Both the position numbers and the translations under genes were made by a program. DNA of 64,000 nucleotides. Origin: Flavobacterium sp. N1736. GTDB taxonomy: Bacteria; Bacteroidota; Bacteroidia; Flavobacteriales; Flavobacteriaceae. The stretch covers positions 3,534,001 through 3,598,000 of the forward strand of contig NZ_CP109994.1 of NCBI RefSeq assembly GCF_025947065.1. Reading direction: 5' to 3'. Positions 35,822-44,397 of this stretch are shown here, piece by piece (position 1 is the stretch's first letter; each line of letters begins with the position of its first letter). The notes under the pieces were generated by a model. The model saw nothing but the letters and a program-made list of their open reading frames with translations, was not told the DNA's origin and searched no databases.

Positions 35822-35912
35822 AATAGTTTTTTTTTGTTTCAGGTTTCAAGTTTCAGGTTTCAGGTTTCACGTTCTCTACAGCAACTTGAAACCTGAAACT
35901 TGAAACTATTTT
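35822..35912. repeat. Word-repeat hairpin, GTTTCAGGTTTCAAG type
   Basis: About five GTTTCA(G/A)G words on the left (35836-35869) and CTTGAAACCTGAAACTTG on the right (35884-35902), a stem of about 19 bp. It lies between the Prs-like gene and the small coiled-coil gene, so it may reduce read-through or set mRNA levels. Confidence 0.8.
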
Positions 35913-36746
35913 TTAAACTAATTGATCTAACTTTATTACTTGTACACTTTCGCCTTCGAAATCTTTTACTGAATTCGTAGTAAATATTTTGTCAAAACAA
36001 TCCAGAACTTCAAAACCTTTATTGAAAATTCCGTGGCTTACGGCTAAGTATAATTTTCCGGCATTTTTATTTTTTAATTCTTCGGCTAAGCCAACAAAAG
36101 TTCCGCCGCCGTCGCAAATATCATCAACAATTAAACAGTCGATTCCGTTTAAATCGTCTTCGTATACTTTGAAACCAGATAATTTTCCGGTTTTTACATC
36201 ACGGCTTTTGCTGCATTCTACAACATCAACTCCGCCTAAAAATTCAGAAACTTTGTAGATTTTTTTAAGAGCGCCGCCATCAGGAGAAATCAATTTTACA
36301 TTTTCGCCAATTACTTTTAAAACCTGCTGAATAAAAGTATGATTCGGAATCACTTCGCAATTGTTTACCAACGCCGGAGTAACTTCAGAATGCGCATCAA
36401 AAACAGAAACTTTATTCAATTGAAGTCCGTTAATAATATCAGCATAGACTTTTACAGATAAAGATTCACCCTTAATCATCACACGATCTTGTCTTGCAGC
36501 CGGAAAATACGGAATAAACAAATCGATTACTTTAACATCCATTCTGCGTAAAGCATCTACCGTGATACACAACAAACCCAAATCGTTGAACGAATTTAAG
36601 CGTTGTGTAATGGTTACTTTTTGATTGTGATCAAAATCGGGATTGATTTTAATGTGAGGTTCTCCGCCAGAAAATGTAAAACTTTGAAATTTGATTTCTT
36701 CTTCGTTAAGAAATGGAGCGAATTTTGGGTCTAGGTTAAGTATCAT
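35913..36746 (-). CDS. Ribose-phosphate pyrophosphokinase family protein, short phage-like form
   Basis: 277 residues, against about 310-315 for housekeeping Prs. Conserved parts are IPYFPAARQDR near 80, FDAHSEVTPAL near 118 (where classical Prs has DLHAxQIQGF), ISPDGGALKK near 155 and the phosphoribosyl loop VDDICDGGGTF near 212 (classical VDDMIDTAGT). The DAHSEVTPAL/DDICDGGGTF pair is the variant I associate with Prs-like proteins of large phages. It could make PRPP for the NAMPT-like enzyme, or act as an ADP-ribose pyrophosphokinase as in NARP1 Adps. The promoter region holds two palindromes. Confidence 0.88.
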   Translation of the reverse strand: MILNLDPKFAPFLNEEEIKFQSFTFSGGEPHIKINPDFDHNQKVTITQRLNSFNDLGLLCITVDALRRMDVKVIDLFIPYFPAARQDRVMIKGESLSVKVYADIINGLQLNKVSVFDAHSEVTPALVNNCEVIPNHTFIQQVLKVIGENVKLISPDGGALKKIYKVSEFLGGVDVVECSKSRDVKTGKLSGFKVYEDDLNGIDCLIVDDICDGGGTFVGLAEELKNKNAGKLYLAVSHGIFNKGFEVLDCFDKIFTTNSVKDFEGESVQVIKLDQLV

Positions 36747-36758
36747 AGTTTTTTTAGT

Positions 36759-36779
36759 TTGCGTTAATTATACGCAAAT
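36759..36779 (-). promoter_or_regulatory. 21-bp palindromic operator candidate (proximal)
   Basis: TTTGCGT-N7-ACGCAAA, perfect 7-bp arms, 12 bp ahead of the Prs-like start. It overlaps a -7 box: the minus strand reads TATATTTG at 36783-36776. Likely repressor site. The Nudix/NrtR-type regulator in this cluster is the natural candidate. Confidence 0.65.
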
Positions 36780-36783
36780 ATAG
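36776..36783 (-). promoter_or_regulatory. -7 element TATATTTG of the Prs-like gene
   Basis: Exact TAnnTTTG match on the minus strand, about 30 bp ahead of the ATG at 36746, partly inside the proximal palindrome. Confidence 0.6.
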
Positions 36784-36810
36784 ATTAATATTTTTATTGA
36801 GCTATTTATT

Positions 36811-36831
36811 TTGTGTAAAATTTACGCAAAT
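36811..36831 (-). promoter_or_regulatory. 21-bp palindromic operator candidate (distal)
   Basis: TTTGTGTAAA-N-TTTACGCAAA, 10-bp arms with one mismatch. Its centre is 52 bp from the centre of the proximal site, about five helical turns, so both face the same side of the DNA. Confidence 0.65.
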
Positions 36832-36860
36832 ATCTGTTTTTTATTATTTAAAGCTTCTTA

Positions 36861-36990
36861 AACACATAGAAACATAGATTTTATTGCTCGAAAAAAGAGC
36901 AAAAAAGAAACAAGTTTCCAAACATAGGTATGTGAATTAGTACAAGTGAAACGCCTTTTGAAGACAAACGAAGCTATGTTTCTATGTGTT
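36861..36990 (+). mobile_element. ~130-bp inverted-terminal element, copy 2
   Basis: Perfect 17-bp terminal arms AACACATAGAAACATAG (36861-36877) and CTATGTTTCTATGTGTT (36974-36990). It is related to copy 1 (34451-34587) in the opposite orientation, with the same internal words (GAAACAAGTTTC hairpin, ACATAG, AAACGCCTTTT, AAGC). Its right end is 4 bp from the helicase stop codon. Confidence 0.78.
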
Positions 36991-36994
36991 AAAA

Positions 36995-39900
36995 TTAATT
37001 ATTATCGGATTCCTTATAATAATCTTTGGCAACCTTTTGAGCGATTAGTTTTCGTTTTTCTTTTAAGGCTTGTTCTTCGCTATCAAAGGCTTTTACCATT
37101 TTTTGTCCTTTGGTTCCTACTCTGCCGTATTGAACGGTTATATTTTTTCCTTCTGAACTAATTTCCCAGAATTTATTACTTCCGTTTGACGTATTCAGGT
37201 ATCTTTCAAAATTAATATTGCTGTTAGATTCTCCTTCAACAGTATTATTTAGCGTATCATTTTCGATTTCAATAGTAGTTTCTTCAATTTCAACTTCATC
37301 AAAAAACGTTTCGTTATTGAGAGAAGCTGCAATCATTTTTAAAACTCTTGGTTTGTTTTCAATCCAGTCTTTCGAATAAATTTGGCAAACCGTCCAGCCA
37401 TTTGCTTTTAAAATTTCAGGTCTTAAAAGATATTGTTCGAGAATATCGTCATTCGCATAATGAAGATCATCATCGATCATAATTCCTAAAACAAACTCTT
37501 CGTCTTCAACCGCTTTTTTAATTCCTAAATGACATTTAAATTTACTCTGACCAATATTTTTAGTGACAAAATAACCCATTTTCTCCACTTCTGCCTGAAC
37601 CTGATTTGCAATTAAACTGGATGTTTCAACTTTGTTTTTACTGTTTATCGAATTCAAAACATTATTTGCCGCTTCCAATTGTCCCAAACTAATCAGTTCT
37701 GCATATTGAAGGTATTTTCTAAAATAATTCGCGCCTTCGTTGTATTCGTTTTTAATGTCAGTATATTTTATAGAACTCACAACACACATACTTTTCTTGG
37801 CTCTTGAAAAAATTACATTCAAACGTTTTTCACCGCCGCGTTTGTTAATTGGTCCAAAATTCATCAGCATTTTTCCCTGCGGATTATAACCGTAACAGGT
37901 ACTCATAATGATAATATCGCGTTCGTCACCTTGTACATTCTCGAGGTTTTTTACAAAAAGTCCAACAAACTGATTGTTTTCGATACGTTTGTATTCTTCC
38001 TCAATCAGGTTTTCAAAAACTTTATCTTCAATACAAATGTTTTCGATTGCCGTTTCGATTTCGTTTTGCTGTTCCATCGAAAAAGCGACGATTCCAATGC
38101 TTTGTTCTTTGTTCTGAATTAAAAGTTCACGAACCATATTCGCAATATATGCGGCTTCTTTTGCATTAGAACGTGCGTTGTAAACTCCTTTTGAGATATA
38201 ATGATAGGATATTGGTTTAGAAAATAAATGATCCAGATTGTTTTTCGCCTCTTTTACATCATCAACAATTATGGCTTCACCCACTTTGCTGTGATCTTTT
38301 AAATCCGGAATCGTCAATAATTTGCTGTCATAAAAAGAAGCGTTTGAGAAACCAATTAAAGCTTCGTGTTTACTTCTATAATGCCAGCCTAACATAATCG
38401 ACGGGAATTTTCGTGCGCCTTGCGTCAGGAAACTATCGGCGTCAAGCGAAAAATAATCATCATCATCTTCCGTTGCATCGGTCCATAAATCGTCTTGGTT
38501 TCCGGATGAACTTCCAAAGAAATTACTTGGCGGCATTTGCATTTCGTCGCCCACAATTATCGTTTGTTTGGCACGATATATTGGCACAAGTCCTTCTTCG
38601 AGCGTAATCTGACTCGCTTCGTCAAAAATCACGACATCAAAATAGTTTTCATCCACCGGCAAAGTATCCGAAACACTTAACGGACTCATCAACCAAACGG
38701 GTTTTATCTCACGAATAATTTGTCCCGAATCTGAAGAAGCCAATTCACGAATCGATTTAAATCGGATGCTTTTGCTGAATTCATTTTCCAGAATTTTTCT
38801 TCCTTCGGTAATCGATCTTTTGCTTTCTTTTTGTTCTGCTGTCATTCCGGAAACGGACATTTCCGACGTTAAAATCAATTCTTTTAAATTACTGACTTGT
38901 TTCGCAATGATATATTTTCCGTTTAATTCTAATAAATCGGCAACCATTCTTTTTACTTTTTCAATAGAAGTATGCAGCAAATCCATATTGAATTTTTTAT
39001 GCGTATAATTAATCGCATAATATTTCTCTAAAGATCTTTCGGCCAAAGTAATTTTTAAATGATCAAGCGGGATTTTCTTTGACTTTAATAATTGAATTAT
39101 CGACGGATTTATATCTTGTATTTCATCAAAAAAGGAAGCATACAAATCAAAATAAACTTTCTTGGTATTGATCGCAATAATCTCATTTTCAATAACGGAT
39201 AAACTTAGATTCTCGTAATTTTCGATGCTGTCACATAAAGAAGAATTTACCTTTAAAAACAAATTCTTAATTTCTGCAACTTCCTTTCGTTCTTCTGCAT
39301 TCAGGTTTTTGGCAAAATTCAAAATCGTCGAATCCAATTCTTTTTTAAGCGTTTCAGTATGGTATTTTAATTCGAATAAATCGCCAAGATTATACTTGCT
39401 TTCAAAATCACTTTTTAAGGTATTGAATTTTTCTTCCTGTTCAAATTGCGCCATATAATTTTCTAAAACAAGAGATAAACCTGGTTTTACGGCATGTTTA
39501 TTAAGATCATAAACAGCCAGAATTTCGTTTTTCGCCTTTTTATAATCGGAACTTATAAAATTAAAAAAGCTGTTTTCGTTTTTTCTGATAATTTCCAAAG
39601 CCGTTCTCGCATCAGTTTCAGAAATCGTGTTTGTCCAATACGGATATTGTTTGGCTAGCTTTTCAATATCATTTCGCAGTTTCAATAAAGTCTGAACATC
39701 TTTTTCAAGCGATCTGAACAGCGTACTATTTGGCTCTAATAACTCAGATACATTATTATCAAAATAAATAAAAGTACCGATTGCTTTTCGCAGAAATTTA
39801 TGAATCTCAAAAAACGTATCAACTTCTCTTGGAATCGAAACAAAATCCAATCGTTCTGAAATATTTTCGAGTATTTCCTGACTGTTTTCTAAGTCCTTTT

Positions 39901-42412
39901 TTAAATCTGATATATGCTGATATTTGCGAAACGCGTCCATTTTTAAAAATCGAAACGGATGCATCGAGAAAAATTCAGATTGGTTGGTTTCCTGATTTAT
40001 CGCAAATAATTTCTCAAATAATTCGTGATTTTTATTCCAGTCTTCCAATCCTGCTCTGTCGTCCAGCATATTTAAACTGTCTAATAATGCTTTGTGCGAA
40101 TTAGAAATTAAAACATCAAAAATCGATTTGATCGTAAGATTGCTTTCAGAATCGATTCTGGCATTCATAAAATCATGAAAAACCGTAAGCTTATTAATTT
40201 CGTCATCAATTTTCTGAACCAGATTATTTCGGGTTTTTGCTATTGTTTGAAAATTATTTTTTGATGCTGTAAAATCATAAAACGTTTGCTTCAAATCTAA
40301 AATAAACTCTTTTTTATCGGCTTGCGAATCGTGAATTAAACAGCATAAATCATCTAAACCCTGATTTTTAAGTCGGTAAAAAACGACATCTAACGCGGCT
40401 CGTTTTTCGCAAACAAACAAAACCTTTTTCCCGTTTCCCACATAATTGGCAATTAAATTCGCAATGGTTTGCGATTTTCCCGTTCCCGGCGGACCTTGTA
40501 TAATGTAGCTTTCGCCGGATTCAGAATATTTTACAGCATTGTTTTGTGTAGGATCGCTCGCCACAACATTAAACGTTTTGGTAAAACTGCTGCCGGATTC
40601 CAGTTCATTTTTAAACTCTTTTTGTGCCAGTGAATTGAACAAACTTTTAAAAACATTGCTCTCCACATCATTGTCGATTACCTGATTGTAATCACGAACC
40701 AAAGACATTTTTTTATAATTAAAATTGCCTAAGATTAAATTGCAAGTGTCAAATTCCCAGCGGAAAGGATTTACGTCGCCTTCATCAAGTTTATAAAACT
40801 CCCGTTCGATGGTTTTGTTCGGAAAAAAGAACTGAGGATTTTGTTTTATATCGCTGTTTATCAGATATTCTAAAGACGAAGCCTGCGCAAAAACATAATT
40901 CCTGAACAGTTCTAAACCATACGGCTGATAATTTTCGGGTTTATAAGAATACCCTAAATTTCGCTGATCCTGAATAGCTTCTCGTTTTTTAGAACGTTTA
41001 TTAAACTGCGTCAGGATTTGTTTTGCCTGCGAATGAATCAGTTTTATTTTGGGTTTATCGATATAATCCAGCACAATTCCTGAACTGTTTTTCTCGACCT
41101 GAATGCGTAACAATTCATAAATTGCTTCAATTTTAGTTTCAGAAAGCTGAATGGTTTCCGGCAATCGAATATCATATAAATCTTTTAGCATATTTGCCAA
41201 AACAGGATTTATCTCGACTTCAGAATCCAGAAATTCTAATGAATAATCGTCTTTAACGCCTTTTTTCTTAGTCAAAGTTACGGATGCCAAAAGCAAAGGC
41301 GAAACTATTTTTTCGGTACTGTCTTCTTTCGTATTAAACCAGTTCAGGTTGCACAAAACGAGTTTTAACTGACTAAAACCATATTCGTTAATGTCTTTAT
41401 TGGCTTCTAAACGAATTTTATCGAGCGTAGGAACGATGTAGGTATTGTCCTGAAATTCTAAATATTTGTTGAGCGAAATCGTGCTTGTATTGCTGATTTT
41501 TTTCGAGATTTCGGCATTCCAGTAAAAAATAGAATTTGGATCTATATTCTCATAATTCAATGCTTGCGGAACGGATGAAACCGTAAGATTCAGGAATTTT
41601 AAATTCGGCTGAAAATATAAAAGTCTGTTGCGTTTGCTATTATCAAATAATCGGTTTCTAAGTTTTTCATGAATAAATTGATTCTTATTCTGAACTTTTG
41701 CATCGATTAAACTTGATAAATCATATTCAGTTTCCGGATTATAATCTCTGTAATTTTGGAGTTTTTCTACAATTTCATTTAAATCCTTCCAGCGATTTTC
41801 GCGATTTAATTCCGTCATTCCCAAAATGATATTGGCAATTGCAGGATTTATTTTGCTGTTCAAAAAGTACATTTTCTTTCGATATTCAACAAAACGTTTT
41901 ACATCTTCAATATCCGTAAAATCAAACTGCAACGAAATACTCGCCAAAATCATTCCCAAAACAAAAATATCCGTCAATGGATCATGATGATCAAACTCAA
42001 ATTCAAAACAACTGTAATCTTTTACATAAACAGGTTTTTTTGCGTTTTCCAAATCATCTTCAGCAACACTTTTATCGCCATATTCTCTTTTTACTTCATC
42101 TCCAATTTCGGTTGTATTAAATTGTTCGCCCGAAATTTCAAACGCCCTGCTTTTGCTTTTAAAAAATGCCGAAATTACTTTCGAATTATCTTCTATATCA
42201 AATGCATTATCAAGAATATGAAAATGCTGGTTTTCAATATAAATCGTCGAAATATCCTGCAACGACGCGACTTTTCCCTGATTATGAATGGCAGCAACTG
42301 TTTTCAGCAAAGGCATTATTATGGCAATAATATCATCATTGGCAAAACTTCCTTTCTGAAAATTTTCGGTAATAAATTGATAAAAAGCGGATTCCTTAAT
42401 TGGTGTAATCAT
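36995..42412 (-). CDS. Giant pseudokinase-DUF4011-SF1 helicase-nuclease-WGR protein
   Basis: 1805 residues. N-terminal kinase-like region (about 1-230): AAIHNQGKVASLQ and FHILDNAF stand where HRDxKxxN and DFG would be, and DPLTDIFVLGMIL resembles the DxWSxG segment, so catalytic residues are missing (pseudokinase). DUF4011-like region about 240-600. SF1 helicase: Walker A QGPPGTGKSQT near 642, DEASQ near 1267, QGDERDIIIMS near 1498, SRAKKSM near 1536. Then a Vsr/REase-like domain with GIMIDDDLHYANDD near 1640. The C-terminal WGR-type domain (about 1735-1800) has VQYGRVGTKGQ. DUF4011-helicase-Vsr proteins are reported phage-defence candidates. It is coupled 1 bp after the M48 gene. Confidence 0.85.
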   Translation of the reverse strand: MITPIKESAFYQFITENFQKGSFANDDIIAIIMPLLKTVAAIHNQGKVASLQDISTIYIENQHFHILDNAFDIEDNSKVISAFFKSKSRAFEISGEQFNTTEIGDEVKREYGDKSVAEDDLENAKKPVYVKDYSCFEFEFDHHDPLTDIFVLGMILASISLQFDFTDIEDVKRFVEYRKKMYFLNSKINPAIANIILGMTELNRENRWKDLNEIVEKLQNYRDYNPETEYDLSSLIDAKVQNKNQFIHEKLRNRLFDNSKRNRLLYFQPNLKFLNLTVSSVPQALNYENIDPNSIFYWNAEISKKISNTSTISLNKYLEFQDNTYIVPTLDKIRLEANKDINEYGFSQLKLVLCNLNWFNTKEDSTEKIVSPLLLASVTLTKKKGVKDDYSLEFLDSEVEINPVLANMLKDLYDIRLPETIQLSETKIEAIYELLRIQVEKNSSGIVLDYIDKPKIKLIHSQAKQILTQFNKRSKKREAIQDQRNLGYSYKPENYQPYGLELFRNYVFAQASSLEYLINSDIKQNPQFFFPNKTIEREFYKLDEGDVNPFRWEFDTCNLILGNFNYKKMSLVRDYNQVIDNDVESNVFKSLFNSLAQKEFKNELESGSSFTKTFNVVASDPTQNNAVKYSESGESYIIQGPPGTGKSQTIANLIANYVGNGKKVLFVCEKRAALDVVFYRLKNQGLDDLCCLIHDSQADKKEFILDLKQTFYDFTASKNNFQTIAKTRNNLVQKIDDEINKLTVFHDFMNARIDSESNLTIKSIFDVLISNSHKALLDSLNMLDDRAGLEDWNKNHELFEKLFAINQETNQSEFFSMHPFRFLKMDAFRKYQHISDLKKDLENSQEILENISERLDFVSIPREVDTFFEIHKFLRKAIGTFIYFDNNVSELLEPNSTLFRSLEKDVQTLLKLRNDIEKLAKQYPYWTNTISETDARTALEIIRKNENSFFNFISSDYKKAKNEILAVYDLNKHAVKPGLSLVLENYMAQFEQEEKFNTLKSDFESKYNLGDLFELKYHTETLKKELDSTILNFAKNLNAEERKEVAEIKNLFLKVNSSLCDSIENYENLSLSVIENEIIAINTKKVYFDLYASFFDEIQDINPSIIQLLKSKKIPLDHLKITLAERSLEKYYAINYTHKKFNMDLLHTSIEKVKRMVADLLELNGKYIIAKQVSNLKELILTSEMSVSGMTAEQKESKRSITEGRKILENEFSKSIRFKSIRELASSDSGQIIREIKPVWLMSPLSVSDTLPVDENYFDVVIFDEASQITLEEGLVPIYRAKQTIIVGDEMQMPPSNFFGSSSGNQDDLWTDATEDDDDYFSLDADSFLTQGARKFPSIMLGWHYRSKHEALIGFSNASFYDSKLLTIPDLKDHSKVGEAIIVDDVKEAKNNLDHLFSKPISYHYISKGVYNARSNAKEAAYIANMVRELLIQNKEQSIGIVAFSMEQQNEIETAIENICIEDKVFENLIEEEYKRIENNQFVGLFVKNLENVQGDERDIIIMSTCYGYNPQGKMLMNFGPINKRGGEKRLNVIFSRAKKSMCVVSSIKYTDIKNEYNEGANYFRKYLQYAELISLGQLEAANNVLNSINSKNKVETSSLIANQVQAEVEKMGYFVTKNIGQSKFKCHLGIKKAVEDEEFVLGIMIDDDLHYANDDILEQYLLRPEILKANGWTVCQIYSKDWIENKPRVLKMIAASLNNETFFDEVEIEETTIEIENDTLNNTVEGESNSNINFERYLNTSNGSNKFWEISSEGKNITVQYGRVGTKGQKMVKAFDSEEQALKEKRKLIAQKVAKDYYKESDNN

Positions 42413-42413
42413 C

Positions 42414-43613
42414 TTAATAAGTATTTTCCTGGTCAGATTCTAAAATAGTATTTAAGGTAGTCGTACAATCCTGAGCAAAAGCTTTATATGTTTTTTCAGT
42501 CAGATTCAGTTCTTTTTTTAGAATCGTTTTCATCTCGTCTTCCAAACCCAATTGTTCAGAAATATCTAAAATGTGTCCAATAAATGCCTCTTTCAAATCC
42601 GGATCGCATAACGCAAAATCGAGCATTACATACGCGTAATATTCCTTTAGATTTTTCTTGCTGTTTTCGATTTTTAGTTTGAAAGCTTCATCAATAAACG
42701 CATCATTTTTTTTATCTGAATTGGAGAAATATTGTTTAAAAAGAGTGGTGCAATATTCAGACTGCGTCCATTTTGGTTTAAGAATAATCAAGATTAGTTC
42801 TTTTGTAGTATCAAAAACCAATTTTTTGTTGAATAAATTCAGCTGATGCAAATCGGTTTTTCCGGAAATAATTTTTTCTGTTCTCGAATAAAAATTCCCA
42901 TGATCGTTTTCAAAGATTTCCAGCGATTTGGCACGAATAAAATTCTCCGGATGCGTTTCTCCATCAGAACCTTTTTCTATTCGATCCAGAATTTCATTGG
43001 CTTGTTTAAGATAACTTTCTGCCGAAACTTTTTCTAAACCTGTATTTAATTTGACTAAAGTCTGAATCGTAGTTTCCAGACTTCCGCTGACTTTTAAAGC
43101 GCCTAAATCACAAAATAATTCCGTGTAAAGCTGATATAATCTTGCAGTTTCATAATAAAATAATTCACTGTTGGTATCGCTCGCAATGGTATTGATAATT
43201 CTGTTGGTTATTTCAAAATCGCCATTTTCTAAACTAAACAATAAAATATGCGACAATTCATGTCCGAATAAAACCAGTAATTCATCGTCGTTAAGTAATT
43301 TTAAAATCGTTCCTGATAAAATAATATGGGCTTCGTTTTCAAAAAAAACAATTCCGGCATTATTATCCATACTTTGCGACTGATAAATGGTGATTGGAAC
43401 AAGGATTCCTAATTTATCTTTTGCCGTATTTAAAATCTCATAAACCTTCGGTTCCGTATTGGGATCAATCCGATATGAATTTTTTAATAAATCGGTTTTA
43501 AAGGCTTCCTGCTGTTCTGCTTTTACTTTTTCTTCAGAAAACCAAGACCATGTTTTGTCTTGCTTTTTAAAATGATCTCTTAAATCAGAATGGAATGGAA
43601 ATGGTTTAATCAT
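42414..43613 (-). CDS. Soluble M48-type metallopeptidase
   Basis: 399 residues from the ATG at 43613 (the frame could open at a TTG at 43631). Zincin motif GHELSHILL near 143 (HExxH), with the downstream third ligand in YTELFCDLGALK (ExxxD), the M48 gluzincin arrangement. There are no TM helices, unlike HtpX or Ste24. The rest is helical. It lies between a Nudix regulator (10 bp) and the giant helicase (1 bp; TAAGATG), so all three are one translational unit. It may activate or remove a partner by proteolysis. No known defence type with exactly these three genes comes to mind. Confidence 0.82.
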   Translation of the reverse strand: MIKPFPFHSDLRDHFKKQDKTWSWFSEEKVKAEQQEAFKTDLLKNSYRIDPNTEPKVYEILNTAKDKLGILVPITIYQSQSMDNNAGIVFFENEAHIILSGTILKLLNDDELLVLFGHELSHILLFSLENGDFEITNRIINTIASDTNSELFYYETARLYQLYTELFCDLGALKVSGSLETTIQTLVKLNTGLEKVSAESYLKQANEILDRIEKGSDGETHPENFIRAKSLEIFENDHGNFYSRTEKIISGKTDLHQLNLFNKKLVFDTTKELILIILKPKWTQSEYCTTLFKQYFSNSDKKNDAFIDEAFKLKIENSKKNLKEYYAYVMLDFALCDPDLKEAFIGHILDISEQLGLEDEMKTILKKELNLTEKTYKAFAQDCTTTLNTILESDQENTY

Positions 43614-43623
43614 GTCAAGTAGG

Positions 43624-44316
43624 TTAAGCAAATTTTATTTCAAAGTGAAAGCCTTTTTCAATCAAGTCATTATATTTTAAACCATTAAACTTAAATAATT
43701 TTGCCGGACGACCACTTTTTATGGGCGAAAAATGTTCGGTTTGTTCTAAAAAACCATAACTAAGTATCTTTTTTCTGAAATTTCTGCGGTCAATTTCTTT
43801 CTCTAAAATGGTGCAATACAAATTTTCAAGATCCGAAAACAAGAATTCTTCGGGAAGCAAATCGAAACCAATCGGTTCGTAAGTGAGTTTTGCTTTTAAT
43901 CTTGCAATCGCTTTTTCGATAATTAAATTATGATCGAATGCTAAAGAAGGAATAGCATCTATTTTATACCATTGTACTCTTTCGGCATCTGTATCTGCTT
44001 TTATCTCCAAATTTGAAGCATCGACCAATGCAAAATAAGCAACAGAAATAACGCGGTTTCTGGAATCTCTGTAAATATCATCGCCAAAGGTGTAAAGCTG
44101 TTCCATGAAAGTTAACTGCACATTGGTTTCTTCATGCAGCTCGCGAATTACAGCGTCTTTTAACGATTCATCCTGTTTTACCAAACCGCCCGGAAGCGCC
44201 CAATATTTCTCTGCCGAACCAAACTTTTGTTCTATTAAAAGCACATATAAACTATTGTTTTTATATCCAAAAACAATGGCATCAACAGCGATTCTAATAT
44301 TTTGAAAATTTTCCAT
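43624..44316 (-). CDS. NrtR-like Nudix-winged helix transcriptional regulator
   Basis: 230 residues. The N-terminal Nudix domain has WALPGGLVKQDESLKDAVIR followed by ELHEETNV, close to Gx5Ex7REUxEExGU except that the final Gly is Asn. The C-terminal winged-helix part (about 145-230) has NFRKKILSYGFLEQ and SGRPAKLFKFN. This is the NrtR/AraR-type architecture. NrtR regulators sense ADP-ribose or NAD-related ligands and control NAD genes; AraR relatives in Bacteroidota control sugar use. With NAMPT- and Prs-like genes downstream, the NAD role is favoured. It is the first gene of the operon. Confidence 0.85.
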   Translation of the reverse strand: MENFQNIRIAVDAIVFGYKNNSLYVLLIEQKFGSAEKYWALPGGLVKQDESLKDAVIRELHEETNVQLTFMEQLYTFGDDIYRDSRNRVISVAYFALVDASNLEIKADTDAERVQWYKIDAIPSLAFDHNLIIEKAIARLKAKLTYEPIGFDLLPEEFLFSDLENLYCTILEKEIDRRNFRKKILSYGFLEQTEHFSPIKSGRPAKLFKFNGLKYNDLIEKGFHFEIKFA

Positions 44317-44397
44317 AACTTAAAAAACGGGTTGTCACGAATTTATAAACGCAAAAGTTTGCTATGAATTACTAAAAATAGAATTCCTGACGAAAAA

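Noticed and set aside
34451..36990. Composite transposon
   Set aside because: The bracketing elements are about 130 bp with no transposase, so active transposition of the segment cannot be claimed.
36946..37161. Plus-strand ORF of 71 residues
   Set aside because: It starts in the repeat element and runs antisense to the WGR-domain coding end; no family resemblance.
41984..42448. Plus-strand ORF of 154 residues
   Set aside because: It is antisense to the N-terminus of the giant helicase gene and has a low-complexity Phe/Ile/Asn composition.
31804..44316. Prophage
   Set aside because: No capsid, terminase, tail, integrase or attachment-site repeats; only the Prs- and NAMPT-like genes look phage-like.
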